A stretch of 64,000 nt of DNA, taken from NCBI RefSeq assembly GCF_003573695.1, contig NW_020621603.1, forward strand, positions 19,083,116 through 19,147,115, read 5' to 3'. Under the pieces are notes generated by a model. The model was not told the origin of the DNA. It saw only the letters and a list, made by a program, of their open reading frames with translations, and did not search any database. The position numbers and the translations under genes are program-made. Positions 11,049 to 22,429 of this stretch are shown piece by piece (positions within the stretch are counted from its first letter, which is position 1; each line of letters begins with the position of its first letter). The DNA comes from Papaver somniferum. Its lineage: Eukaryota; Streptophyta; Magnoliopsida; Ranunculales; Papaveraceae.

Positions 11049-12383
11049 ATGGTGGGTCTTAGGTATAAATTCAATCATTAACCAGAATTCATCTCAATCA
11101 CCAATCCCAACCTTCCGCTTCAGGAGTTACCCCGGCCATCTGAAGCATTTCCAAAGCCGCGATGTTCGAAATCCAATCACCATAGAAGGCATGGCAAAAA
11201 TATTAGAAGATGTTGTCGCAAATCGAGCTGATATTGCCAAGCCACAAAATGAGATGTTTTGTCTTTTAAAGAGTATGGCGAGTCGGTTGTAGCAAGATCC
11301 AACAAACATTCGCTCGGAGAACACCACCAATTTCAGAGATGGCACAAAATGTTGAATCCTTGTCTGAGGTCTGTGCCCCCGCCAACGACGTTGCAGACAT
11401 AGTATCTGGACGTATCCAACGAGAGTAAGAGGAAATGACCGACACCAATGTGTCCTATGCAAGCGCAGTCAACACATCCCATGGCGTTACACCCTCTAGC
11501 GCCAACACCAGCAACACCGGAAGCATCCCCTCTGGCGTAACACCTCCTATAACCAGCGCCAGAGCCGCCTCTACCCCCAATATTTCTTTAAGCGTGACAC
11601 CGCCAGTTGTCACCAAAGCCGCCGCCACTCCATCACCTGGAAAAGAGACTGGAGGATCTAGAGGAAGCCAACCTCCTCTTACCACTGTTGATTTGATGGA
11701 AAGACAAAAGGTTCACGTAAGTCTCAAACAGACATGGCTACAATTCAGAAAGAGATACCTATCTTCCTCAAGACACTAACGGAGCGGCTACCACAAGAGT
11801 CACGTCAACCCCAAATGGAGTTGACAAGGAATACTTTAACATCTGACGCAAGCACTTCAGTAGGACGCGCCTCTATAGATGAAGAGGCTCGTGTTTCTCC
11901 TGAACTCCCAGTAGAAAAGAATCTGCAATCCAATTTCATCACACGTGAAGATCAAGAACGACTTCTCCAAAATCGAGGCAAAAAAATCAGCAACCCTCCT
12001 GAGTTCACAGAGACCCTCTTCCCGTCAGGAGCTGCATGATTTCTTGGGACTCCGTCCACAAAATCGTGCAGTCTATGATGAAACATTTATGTGAGATTCT
12101 GTATTTCTCCAAGGTGCAGCGTCAAGACATATCTGCAGCCCTCAACCGCATTGTATCAGGAAAGCAATTATTTCCAGCCAGCGAAGCCGTTCCCAAACCC
12201 CAACCTCTCCTGGAAAGCACGATTGATAGATGGAACCGGAGACTCCTAACCACTGTTCACTTGAAATATGTCGAGTTTGACAGCACGCTGATTGACGCGG
12301 TCTCCAACTTCAACATTGTAACCGTCAAGCCTCTGAGAGTTGCAAGGAAAAATCAAACAAAAGAAGTGTATTCTTTCCCATGA
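11049..12383 (+). pseudogene. gag: Degenerate gag-protease remnant of element A
   Basis: The start ATG at 11049 matches the position and context of the gag starts of B (17548) and D (47287), but TAA follows after ten codons. Later pieces in shifting frames align with B: NFITREDQERLLQNRG near 11935 against NFITPEDLERLLENHG, and LLTTVH at about 12241 against the protease entry of B. The middle of gag (the capsid core) is missing, because the reading jumps from the NFITRED region to the protease approach near 12040. Where B has DVGTAIN at the protease active site, A reads DAVSNFN, so the catalytic motif is destroyed. The frame also contains an internal near-repeat of the AKNQTDMA-type helix (11215-11280 and about 11735). 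No product is expected. Confidence 0.65.
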
Positions 12384-12399
12384 GGAGAAAAACACGACT

Positions 12400-13060
12400 T
12401 TCCGACCATCACTATTTGTGTGTCGTCTTCGCATATGCCATATCATATCAACTCGTTTTTCGAAATCAAGGGTTAATGGCAATTTCACTGGAATTCTTTC
12501 CAGGAGCCGCTTCAACGTTCTCTCCATAAGTCGCTCCGCTTCAACCGTCTCTCCAGAAGTCACTCCGCTTCAACGTTCGCTCCAGCATCCGCTCCGCTTA
12601 AACATTATCTCCATAAGCTTCTCCAGGATCCATAGCCGAAGCCGAAACCTCAACATCCTCTCCCAGATCCGAAGCCGAAGCTTCGGCGTTCTGCTCCATA
12701 AGCTTCAACGTCCTCTACAGGAGCCGAAACCGCTTCAACACTCCTTCCTTCCAAGGTTCGTGCCCGTAGCCACCACACTCCTCCCTGTCAAGGATCGTGA
12801 TCACAACCATCCAAGGTTCATAGTTGTGGCCACCTTTTGTTTCATCCCATCAAAGACCTGGGACTTTTGTCCGTCTACCAACCCGTCATCATCCTGATGT
12901 CATCACTAACGTCTGATGTTGCTCACTCATGGGGGAGCCTAAAATACCCAAAGCCCAATCATGCGCGAAGGACTTTCCAAGCGGAGACAGAGCTAAGTAA
13001 CTATCCTTAAACTAAATGTTTTATATCTATTAGGTATATTCAATAAATTTTAAATATCTT
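12400..13060 (+). repeat. Short imperfect repeats in A internal DNA, then spacer
   Basis: From about 12480 to 12760 there are loosely repeated units of roughly 27-30 bp built on CTCCGCTTCAACGTTCTCTCC and CCAGAAGTC-like words, giving a serine/arginine-rich chance frame. From 12760 to 13060 there is unique-looking non-coding sequence. No gene is seen. Confidence 0.5.
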
Positions 13061-14112
13061 AGTGTTGTTATGTGCAAATTCCTAACACTCACCACTGTGT
13101 TGCTAGGCATGCTTCCTCAACACACCCCTCTTCTTGGTGTTGAGACGTGCAAATTACTCAACACCACCACTGTGTTGCCAGACATGCTTTCTCTCAGTGT
13201 TGAGACTTGAAAATTCCTCAACACTCACCACTGCGTTGCTAGGCATGTCTCCTCAACACACCCTCTTCTTGGTGTTGAGACGTGAAAATTCCTCAACACC
13301 ACTATTGTGTTGCCATGCATGCTGCCTCAACACATCCTTTCTCTCAGTGTTGAGACGTGAAAATTCCTCAACACTCACCACTCTGTTTCTAAGCATGCTT
13401 CCTCAACACACTCTCTTCTTGGTGTTGAGGCATGAAAATTCCTCAACACCATTATTGTGTTGCCAGGCATGCTTCCTCAACACATCCTTTCTCTTAGTGT
13501 TGAGACGTGCAAATTCCTCAACACTCACCACTGTGTTTCCAGGCATGCTGCCTCAACACATCCTTTCTCTCAGTGTTGAGACGTGCAAATTCCTCAACAC
13601 TCACCACTGTGTTGCTAGGCATGCTTCCTCAACACACCCTCTTCTTGGTGTTGAGACGTGCAAATTCCTCAAGACCATTATTATGTTGCCAGGCATGCTG
13701 CCTCAACACATCATTTCTCTTAGTGTTGAGACGTGCAAATTCCTTAACACTCACCACTGTGTTTCTAGGCATGCTTCCTCAACACACCCTCTTCTTGGTG
13801 TTGAGACGTGCAAATTCCTCAACACCACTATTGTGTTGCCAGGCATGCTGCCACAACACATCCTTTCTCTTAGTTTTGAGACGTGCAAATTCATCAACAC
13901 TCACCGCTGTGTTGCTAGGCATGATTCCTCAACACACTCTCTTCTTGGTGTTGAGACGTGCAAATTCCCCAACACTCACCACCATGTTGCCAGGCATGCT
14001 GCCTCAACACATCCTTTCTCTTAGTGTTGAGACGTGCAAATTCCAAAACACTCACTACCGTGTTTTCAGATATCACTGTCTCAACACATCTTTATCTTAG
14101 TGTTGAAATGCG
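13061..14112 (+). repeat. 75-bp satellite-like tandem array
   Basis: About 14 head-to-tail units of close to 75 bp, marked by GTTGAGACGTGCAAATTCC recurring near 13138, 13198, 13273, 13350, 13424, 13500, 13575, 13649, 13724, 13799, 13874, 13950 and 14025. Two unit types (with CCTCTTCTTGG or CCTTTCTCTTAG) tend to alternate, making a dimer of about 150 bp. Each unit contains CTCAACAC and GTGTTGAG, so the array can fold into many short hairpins. The period is a multiple of three, which creates long but spurious open frames. It belongs to the internal region of element A. Confidence 0.92.
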
Positions 14113-14186
14113 CCATATCCGCTTGCTCCTAGCCATCCAAAGCAGCACAATTCACCATTCCGTAGCCAGCAGCGTCATTGACCTAG

Positions 14187-14191
14187 CCAGC
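14187..14191 (+). other. Target site duplication of B, left copy
   Basis: CCAGC, repeated at 40615-40619 immediately after the 3' LTR of B. Confidence 0.9.
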
Positions 14192-14910
14192 TGTAGATGG
14201 TGGATTTTCGACAAGGGCAAAATCGTAAAACCATAATTATGCATACTCCAGATACGGCAATCAGATGAGTATTGAGACTCATTTCTCTCAACAAAGCATG
14301 AAAGCTCATGCCATAAAATCTCTGACTGAGAAGGTTGTCTCTCAGAGTATATGTAGATGTGTAGTCTCCCAGCTGAGGCCACGACACATATCATGAATAC
14401 TGAGCAATTTCAGTAATTATTTCTATATATAATCGAAAGATTGGACGGCTCCTAGACAGCATGCCTGCTAGTATAGAGCGACAACGTCTTCAGGATGCAA
14501 CCAGGTTTTCCCTGACTACATAGGAGAAATATGATACTCCAGCAAGTTCATATTGCTCAACTCTCAGATAATTAATGCTCCTAGATAGGAAGCCCTGCTA
14601 GTATAGAGCCATCAGTTAATTATCTCTCATCGCCTGAATATCCAGCAATATTCTGCGATTCTTCGTTATATTTCGTCATTTCAATTCGTGGTTCTTCCCA
14701 GCAGAATTCCACTGGTTAGTGATAAGTATTAAAAGAAATAGGCATCTGAGCATCGAATAAGCCCTAACTAAAATGGTGCAAGTGTACTTAGGAATAATGC
14801 ACAAACCAACATTTGAATGCGCAAACGAGCATTTCAAAAATACGAATGAACGATGAACCTATGAAAAATAGCAAGGAAAATAATAATAATAAAATATTAG
14901 CAAATGCGCC

Positions 14911-15755
14911 AGGGACTGGGCTCACCAGCCGGCCGGTCATGCCGTGACCAGTCCCACACCCAATTTTATATTTTATCATATTTTATTATTTTTCCCTGAT
15001 CTCATGAAAATTCTCTCGTTCGAGCAAATCTCCTTCGATTCAAGGAAATTCTTTAATCTCATGATATTTCTTTATGTCAAGATAATAATAAAATTAGGGA
15101 AAGGTGTCACGGGACCGAGCACCAGTCGGCGGGCCATGCCCTAGTCGTGGTCGGTCTTACACCTCACGTCCCCATTATTTTATTATTTCTCTCAATCCAT
15201 GAAAATTCCCTGATTTCATGAATTTTCCCTAAAACCATGAAAATTCCCGATTTCATGAATTTTCCCTAAACCCATGAAAAATATTATAAAATTAAGAAAA
15301 CTCGTGGGACCGGGCCCTAGCCGGCCGGTCATGCCCTAGCCGTTCCCACACGCCTCTTATTCTATTATTGTTATTTGTTTTGTTTTCCTCATTCCATGAA
15401 AACTCCCTTATTTCAACAAAATACCTTGGTTTCAACAAATCTCTCTGATTTTATGAAAATTCTCTAAAATCATGAAAATTTCATAAAATTGGGAAGAGTG
15501 CCCTGGGACTGTGCCCGTTGGCCAGCCGGCCATGCCTTGGCCATTGCCGGTCCCACACTCTATCATTCCCTATTTTATTATTATTATTTTATTTCTCTCA
15601 TGTCATGGAAGTTCCCTAATTTTATAAAACTCTCCAGTTTCATGGAATTTCCCTCAATTCATAGAAAATACTTAAAATTACATAAAACTAGGAAAGTGTG
15701 GGACCATGCTTGTCAGCCGGCCGGCCATTCCCTAGACGTGGCCGGTCCCACACCT
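14911..15755 (+). repeat. Five GC-rich dyad modules, B 5' LTR
   Basis: A block of 50-60 bp recurs about every 200 bp (near 14911, 15109, 15301, 15500, 15697). Each has GGGACYGGGC on the left, a CCAGCCGGCCGGYCATGCC centre and GGCCGGTCCCACACC on the right, so the outer arms (GTGGGACC and GGTCCCAC) pair. AT-rich filler with repeated CATGAAAATTCCC words separates them. The 3' LTR of B repeats the set (38028-38855) and D has two (56733-56790, 56945-57010). Confidence 0.85.
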
Positions 15756-16507
15756 TGCAATTCCATGTTTTATTTATTATTTTTCATCATCTCATGTATT
15801 TTTCCTAGTTTCAGCAAAACCCTAGATTCTGCATATTTTCTCAAAATGATGCTGGAACGCACACCAGAAAATATTGAAACCCTCAGGACTAAGACACGAA
15901 CATCATGGTGACACGGGCACATCCCCTTGACCGACCAAGGGTGAGCCTAAGGCTTGCAAATGGCCTGTCCCACGTATTTTAGTTATTTTAACCTAATTTG
16001 CTCAATTGCTCGTATTAGGTTCGAACTCTTTTCAAACAATCATGGGTTCGCTCAAAAGACCATCAATTGGTCCCATGACCACCAAGTGACGGTCTCATGA
16101 TCTCTTGGTCGGTCCCTCATCTTTTCATGGCTAGGTTTTGTTATCTGCCGCTCACACGAGCATTATTTTAATAAATGATTAAACCAGCATTTAATCATTC
16201 TTTCACCAACTGGTCCTCAAGAGACTTTGGTATTTTTCTCATTCGAGCATCTGGGCGTTACATGGTGGACTCATCATCCCATGTGTCAGGTTCCTGCTTC
16301 ACTCTGCAGTTGATTTTCAATAAATCATCAATTCATTAAAATTAGGATTTTGAATCCAGAACTCTGCAAAAACATGATTCTGAGTAGATTCGAATACTGA
16401 TAATTTTATGTTGATTCCATGATCAACACTTTTATTTATTATTCTCGACCCAGCAATCGGTATCTTAAATTAATATTTTATTTGGTCTTACCAACAATTC
16501 ATCAAAC

Positions 16508-16620
16508 GAGCAATACTTGCTCAAACCGGCAATATTTGATCAAACTAGCAATATTCGCTCAGACTAGCAATATTTGCTCAAACCAGCAATATTTGCTCAG
16601 ATTAAAGAATATTTGTTCAA
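16508..16620 (+). repeat. Short GCAATATTTGCTC repeats in B LTR
   Basis: About six imperfect direct repeats of 19-20 bp with the core AGCAATATTTGCTCAAAC. The corresponding place in the D LTR holds an expanded 75-bp repeat (57961-58262), so this spot is prone to repeat growth. Confidence 0.75.
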
Positions 16621-17052
16621 CTATCAATATTCAACAATTCAGCAACACAGTTTGCTCGCCTTAGGTTATCAACATGATAATACCTCGTCTCAGCAGACGT
16701 ATTTAACTCATGAGTTTCAAAACATTTGCAAATCATGTTCAACTCGGAATACATGGACTCATCGTCCCATAAAGTCAGCAACTGACTCCATAATCACGAG
16801 ACATCAATCGTGTCACATGAGGGGATATTAACTAGGGTTTTGGTCTGGCGGTCTACGGCATGTGTGTTCACCCACGACGAGAATGTGAGCAAGTCGTGCA
16901 ATCAGTTGGAAGAGTCAACAAAGTAGTGGGTGGAAAATTAACCAAGTCTCCGCACGATGAGCAACTGGTTTTAACACGATTTCCCACTTCCCCACTCTCT
17001 GATTCCAGCAACTGTCACACTTCATGGGATCATGGTGTTTTTAATTTAGTAA

Positions 17053-17060
17053 TATAAAAA
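17053..17060 (+). promoter_or_regulatory. B LTR TATA box
   Basis: TATAAAAA, kept in the 3' LTR at 40156-40163. It lies some 430 bp from the LTR end and would direct the sense transcript of B. Confidence 0.5.
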
Positions 17061-17492
17061 GACCTCTGAATCATGATTGAAAGGACAAGATTCAAACACT
17101 CGAACATTCGTCTAAACAAGCAATTTCTAGGAAAGTTCATACAGACAATCCTTCGTCTACACGAACTCATCATCTGAGCAATCACTCTCAATTGAGTAAA
17201 ATTTAATCATTCAGAGCGTTCGTACGCTGAAATCGCAACACACCTACAATCTCAAATCACCAGTGATCCCACACATTTTTCAGCTTCCTTTCTTGTGACC
17301 GAATTGACTCTGGAACGGCCATTGTTCTTAGTTTAGGCCGGAGTCCTACAGATTCATCTCTCGAACTTAAAGAACTCCCTTCTTGCAGTGCATCTGTGTG
17401 CGGTTCAACAATTTTCTCGGTACAAGGAGTCTCCACACGGACGTCTCCTCAATTCCGTAAAAACCAGCAAATCGTTTTTCCCCATCTACAGA

Positions 17493-17510
17493 TTGGCGAC
17501 CGCAGTGGGG
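17493..17510 (+). other. Primer binding site of B, tRNA-Arg type
   Basis: TGGCGACCGCAGTGGGGG starts three bases after the LTR. It differs at two positions from the site in A at 10970, so it is the same tRNA type, either drifted or matched to a different isoacceptor. Confidence 0.7.
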
Positions 17511-17547
17511 GTTTAATCTCTCGGCTGCAATCTCATAATTTCACAAT

Positions 17548-19090
17548 ATGGCTGGTCTTAGGTCTGGGTTAGTTACAGGTTCCAACACAAACGACGCTAG
17601 CACTAGCAACAACAACAATGAGGATATCCCGGAAACAATTCTGGCCTCTAACACTGGCGGTGATGATGTTACTCCTCCTCACGCTAACACGGAAGGTCAT
17701 CCTCTGTTCGGCCGACACCCTGAGGAAGTCAGAGGAGACCCACCACCTACTATTGCTGATCTCATCAAAGTGCAAGAGACTCTTGCAAAGAATCAAACCG
17801 ATATGGCTAATACACAGAAAGAGTTGTTTAATTATCTGAAGACTCTCACTGACAAGATGTCAGAGAGAACTCAAGAAAAAGGAAAGGAAAAAGATAAATC
17901 CTCAAATGCTGATCCTTAGGTGGTTCCAATTCATACGATGGATGACAATGAAGTCCGCAAAGGCGCAGACGATCCATCATTAAAGGAGCCATCAAATTTC
18001 ATTACTCCGGAAGATTTGGAGCGCCTTTTGGAGAATCATGGAAAGGATAAGACATCACATGTCCATCGTCACCAGCCTCCATATCCTGCTGCTACGCAAA
18101 GGATCCCTCTTCCGAAAGGTTACACTTCTCCAACTTTCACTCTGTATGATGGAACTGGAAATGCTCGAGAAAACGTCTCTCGTTTCCTGGAAGCCTTTGG
18201 AGAACATGAACACAACCGTGTCGTTCGCCTCAGGGAGTTTTCATAATCTTTGAAAGGTAGGGCATACACCTGGTACAACAACATCGCACCAGGGACTATC
18301 AACAATTGGGGAAAAATGATTAACGCCTTCTACAGGAAGTACTTCTTTGTGTCAGAACAAGTCACTCTCTCTGATCTTGGGAGAATGTTTCAGAGGGTTA
18401 GCGAAAATACCAATTACTAGTGAAAAGATTAAGAGTCCAGGCCCTGGACTTCCATGATCCAAATGTCACGAAGCAGCAACTAGTATATTTATGCACCAAT
18501 GGCATGATCCCGGTCTACAGAGCTTTACTGGAAAATCTTCGTTTTAAGACTTTCTCAGAGCTTCACGAAGCTGCGAAGCGATCGGCGACTGCTGCACCTG
18601 CTCTGTTGGAAAGAGCAAAACCTACAAAGACAGAAGAATCACGAGACACTCGAGGAAGCAGACGTTTGATCAACAAGCAGTACAACCTGCATCCCTCCAT
18701 AAACGTTATTGCAGAAGGGAGCAAACGCAAGGCCGAACCTCCAAGTAAGCATACCTCATCTCCTCCAAAGACACAAAAGAAGGACAAACCAGAGGCACAG
18801 GCCCCTGTCCAACGTACAAAGACTCCTGATCAAGAGGCACCTGACTTTCCTCTCCCCATTGGAGAAGTGCTCGAAATACTGGATGCCTGGATCCAAGATG
18901 GTGCAATCAAATTGCCATATGTCAGGAGAGAACCAACTGAGGAGGACATGGAAAATCCTCGTTACTGTCGCTTCCAAAGGTTCGTCAATCACCCCACAAG
19001 TAACTGCAAAGTTTTGAAACGCATATTCAGGGAAAAGGTTGAGTCAGAACTTTCTCCATCTCTGAAGAACCAGTCAAGGAAGCAGTCCAA
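17548..19090 (+). pseudogene. gag: Gag of element B
   Basis: This is the Tat/Ogre-type capsid polyprotein, starting at the ATG at 17548, 38 bp past the primer site. In order it has an asparagine/threonine-rich N-terminus, a helical segment (ETLAKNQTDMANTQKEL), a PPYPAATQRIPLPKGY linker, a retrotransposon gag core (AYTWYNNIAPGTINNW, then NAFYRKYF), a second helical part (FSELHEAAKRSATAAPAL), a lysine-rich region, and a C-terminal knuckle-like CRFQRFVNHPTSNC typical of Tat gags. Breaks are TAG at 17917-17919, TAA at 18244-18246, a frameshift near 18415, and another near 19085. D carries a colinear copy at 47287. The gene is dead as sequenced, though domain order is intact. Confidence 0.8.
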
Positions 19091-19434
19091 TCATTAATAG
19101 AGCATGTCTGCGAATTACTCTATCTTTCAAAGGAGCAAAGGGGAGACATGTTCACGGCTTTGAACTACATAGTATCTGGAAAACGCCTGCTGATTTCAGA
19201 AGTACCTCCCGAACCTTCAGCCATTGACAAAGAAATGTATGACTGAGGACTGCTCACCACAGTGCATATTAAAGGAAACAAATTCAAGAGAGAATTTGTT
19301 GATGTCGGCACTGCCATTAACATCATTCCTTTGAAAACTCTCAGAGCCGCTGGCATTACTCGACAAGAGGCTACTCATGATCCCATGGAAACCAGAGATC
19401 ACGAAGGGGTTTTCAGAGACGCGTATGGCTATAT
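19091..19434 (+). pseudogene. Protease of element B, N-terminal half
   Basis: The frame continues from gag (VCELLYLSKEQRGDM near 19110) into a retroviral-type aspartic protease with the active-site motif FVDVGTAINIIP at about 19295-19330. A TGA at 19244-19246 interrupts it; D has tryptophan at this place. The reading stops at 19434 because element C is inserted in the gene. The second half, with the ILGR motif, lies at 31149-31270. Confidence 0.75.
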
Positions 19435-21410
19435 TGATGAGTGACAAATATTGTATAATTTTATCCCTTTTTGTTGGCATTTAACTCATCTTTTACGCAG
19501 TAATTCTGCATTTTATCCCATATTCTGTATTTTCATTGTTTTTCAAGAATAAATATTTTTCTTACTTAATTTTGCATTTTTAGGTAATAAATAAAGTTTG
19601 GATGAATTGCGGAGCGAAAAGAGAAGAAAAGTAGTGAAAAGCCGGGAGGAATTACACAAGGAAGCCGCGAAGAATGTCGTGCACAAGACCAAAAGGCTAG
19701 GAATGGGCTCAAGAAGGAAGAATTGTTCTTAAAGAAGATATGGGCTTGGCATACCCAAGGCCCAAAACCCTCACCCAAACCCATTTTCTATATCCAAGCC
19801 CGTCTCGGATTTCAGCCGTCAGATCGAAGCATTTCAGCATCCTACGGTCGCTCCTATGCCTGTGCATCAAATCCCGATGATTCCCCTAAACACTACAACA
19901 CCTAACCTAATCTCGCACCGTATACTTCGTTGTATTTTACATCCTACGGTCGCTACAAGCTGCTTCTTTCTTAGCCGTCCGATCCACCTACCATCTCCAT
20001 ATCCAGCGGCTTCAGCTCGTGGTACACACATCTTGATACACCCGCCTAACACACTAATACTCGAACCCTATGACCTAGCCAAACAGCTCCCTACCCTAAC
20101 CCATATCGACCTCCACCTTCTTCTTCCTCTCCCCCTCTCTGCAACAGAACCACCATACCCTGCCGTACCACCACCTATTCTACTTCCATCATCCATCGCT
20201 CCTGTCACCACCATTTCTACCACCAACTCCACCATCTCCATCATTACCCGACACGACCCATCCCCCTAATTCGAAGCGCTTTAACCTCTCTCACCAACTG
20301 ACCTAGGTGAGGGTTGATAAAACACCTCAAATTAGGGAGCAATTGTAGCGATTGGGAGCAGGAGAAGAACCGAGAGAGGCAGAGAAGACATGGGGCGACG
20401 CCAATTCAAAGTTTTGGTGAGTAAATTTCGGAAATTGAAAACCCTAATTTCAATTATAGAATTTCGGAAAAATTGGGTATTTGGTGATATAAATAGGGGG
20501 TGATGTAGAGGGGTAGAGGGGGATGATCTCTGGACTAGCCAGAAAAACATTTTGTTCTGTTTGTTTGCAATTTAAATTTCAGTTATTGCATGACAGTTGA
20601 TAGTGAATGTTATATGATGTTTTGATTTTTATCTTCAATGTTGAGAATGTTGTTTCAATTAGCATATGTGATGAATGTTGATGCTGTTAACATGTTTTTC
20701 ATGAGCTAAGTTACTGCAGCTAAGGCTCAGATGAAGCCTTAGTGCATTGTTGGATGATGAATTGCTAGGTTAGAGCCTTAATGCTTGTTTTTCTTGAGCA
20801 ATGGGAGTGATTAGTGCTCATCTGTGTGCTTGTGATTGATTGTACTGTCAAAAGACAGTCAATGCTAGGAGCACATTAGTTGAGCAAGCTGATTTTCTTT
20901 CCATTCCAATTGTATGCTTAGGGTATTAATTTCAACCTAGAACTACATTGTTTGGCTAGGACACCAAGGTGGATTCTAAGCCTTTAGCTTAGCCACAATT
21001 CCTTTCTTCAGTCACTTGCAATTCCAGCTCTGCTTTTATTCACTGCTCAGTTACTTTCCTTTACTGTTTTGCTTAGTTCTTGCATTTTGAAGCCTATTGT
21101 GCACTGAAGTCAGTGCACAAACTCACTCCTGCCCTTGGCTTACAGCCTTGGTTCCCTGCCATTGTTATTTTATATCATCTGCCATCTAATCCTTGCTGTG
21201 CTGCCATCTTGTGTTAACTGTTTTAGTTCTTTGTATCTGCCTTCATCCATCACTGCTCACTGCCATATTGTTTGCTTCCTTCATTGACAGCTTAGGTTAA
21301 ACTTTTAAGCACTCCTACTCCCTGTGGACTGATCCCTTTCTTATCCCTATATTATAAAACTTGACCTTGTATACTTGCAAGAGTTTTTGTGTGTTTTCCA
21401 TTCCACACCA
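19435..21410 (+). repeat. C 5' LTR
   Basis: A 1976-bp LTR beginning TGATGAGTGACAAATATTG and ending CCATTCCACACCA. It has a TATAAATAGGGGG box at 20488. It differs from the 3' LTR by scattered substitutions and small indels. Proline- and leucine-rich short frames in it are duplicated in the 3' LTR only because the LTRs are copies. Confidence 0.93.
20488..20495 (+). promoter_or_regulatory. C LTR TATA box
   Basis: TATAAATA followed by a G-run. In the 3' LTR a 2-bp deletion changes it to GATAAATAGGG (about 30221-30231). If this box is the promoter, the 5' LTR is the active version. Confidence 0.6.
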
Positions 21411-21416
21411 AGTTTT

Positions 21417-21434
21417 TGGCGCCGCTGCCGGGGA
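21417..21434 (+). other. Primer binding site of C, tRNA-Asp
   Basis: TGGCGCCGCTGCCGGGGA, six bases after the 5' LTR. It is complementary to the 3' end of plant tRNA-Asp apart from one C for T, the standard Athila primer. Confidence 0.88.
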
Positions 21435-21539
21435 GTGGTGCTGTGTGTTGAATTTCTTATCCTTGCTGTCTTTCATCTACCATTGCATCTCTGTCAAGAT
21501 CATTGCGGAGTTGTCTAAGTTGCTGCAGAGCTGTGTTGC

Positions 21540-21625
21540 TAGGCCACCTGAGCTGCTGCTGCTGCTGAAACCTGAGTTGCTGCTGCTGCTGCTGCTGTTG
21601 CTGCTGCCAAGCCAAAGCCTGCTGC
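21540..21625 (+). repeat. CTG-rich microsatellite in C leader
   Basis: Runs of CTG triplets broken by short interruptions, between the primer site and gag. It gives leucine runs on the plus strand and glutamine runs on the minus strand, neither likely to be a protein. A following stretch (21660-21870) repeats CTGGGCT words. Confidence 0.85.
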
Positions 21626-21699
21626 TGCCAAGCCAAAGCAACTGGGATGCTACCTGCTGCTGCTGGGCTCTGCCTTCTACTGGTGGGCTTGTACTTCTC

Positions 21700-22429
21700 T
21701 GAACTGGGCTTCACCAACTGAACTGGGCTCGCCAAGTGTTACTGGGCTCGTCCAACTGAGGTGGGCTTCGTTGATGTTGCTTCTGCCGGGCTGCTAAACC
21801 CAACTGCTGTTGCTGGGCTTGAGCGTGAGCTGCTTAGGACGATCCTAAAGCCCAACTGGGCTGTTCAACTAAAAAGGGGACTAAAAGCCTATTTTTGGGC
21901 TTCCCTCCAAAAACCAAGTAAGCCTAACCCATGAGTTAACCCACTTGGGCCTCATTTAAATTCAAATTCGGGCTTGTAATAATTAATTTAATTATTTTTT
22001 TGGGATTGTAATAATTTTTATTTATTTTCTTTTTTTTTTTTTTTTTTTTTTTTTGGGACTGTAATTATTTTTTTTTTTTAATTTTTCTTTTATTTTTCTT
22101 TTCTTTTATGGGCTTGTCTAATTATATTATTGTTTTTATTTTCTTTATGGGTTGTGCTAATTTATGCTAGGTTTAGTTCAAAAAATTTTTTCCAAAGCCC
22201 ACCTTTAACCAAAAAACAAAAATCCCTTATTAAAACCAAAACCAAATCTTCGTAACCCTTGTGGTCCAAAATTGTTTCGATTGCTCTGTCTGACCACATG
22301 TTAGTTGAGGTACCTACAAGGACATGATTGTGACCTAGAGACCAAACAAACAGACTTGTTAGAATTAATCAAGAAGAACCTATCGAAATTCTGAGTTCTG
22401 AGGTAGACAGCCCAGATCAATCCGAAACA
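21700..22429 (+). other. C untranslated leader with poly-T tract
   Basis: Non-coding leader of C. A T-rich tract at about 22015-22110 includes an uninterrupted run of more than 20 T. No gene or conserved RNA structure is recognised. Confidence 0.6.

Larger units (their letters stand above)
14192..17489 (+). repeat. B 5' LTR
   Basis: A 3298-bp LTR. From the left it holds a non-repetitive opening, five GC-rich dyad modules (14911-15755), short GCAATATTTGCTCAAAC repeats (16508-16620), the conserved GAGACATCAA block (16797-16856), a TATAAAAA box at 17053-17060, and a U5-like end CCCCATCTACA. No gene is seen. Confidence 0.9.

Noticed and set aside
12340..12897. 185-codon Ser/Arg-rich frame resembling an RS protein
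   Set aside because: Composition comes from short imperfect repeats based on CTCCGCTTCAACG; it overlaps the decayed protease and lacks a domain.
13134..14100. Two long overlapping open frames (296 and 197 codons) of repeated Leu/Arg/Cys-rich motif
   Set aside because: They are by-products of a 75-bp repeat whose length is a multiple of three; several frames are open at once and no start context or domain is present.
13061..14112. CRISPR-like appearance of regularly spaced repeats
   Set aside because: Spacers are themselves repeats, the unit is a continuous tandem array, and the DNA is plant nuclear.
16419..16831. Frames rich in Gln/Asn/Ser in the B LTR
   Set aside because: They come from GCAATATTTGCTC repeats and are not kept in the 3' LTR copy.
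21457..21735. Poly-Leu and poly-Gln frames on the two strands
   Set aside because: Translation of a CTG microsatellite in the untranslated leader of C.
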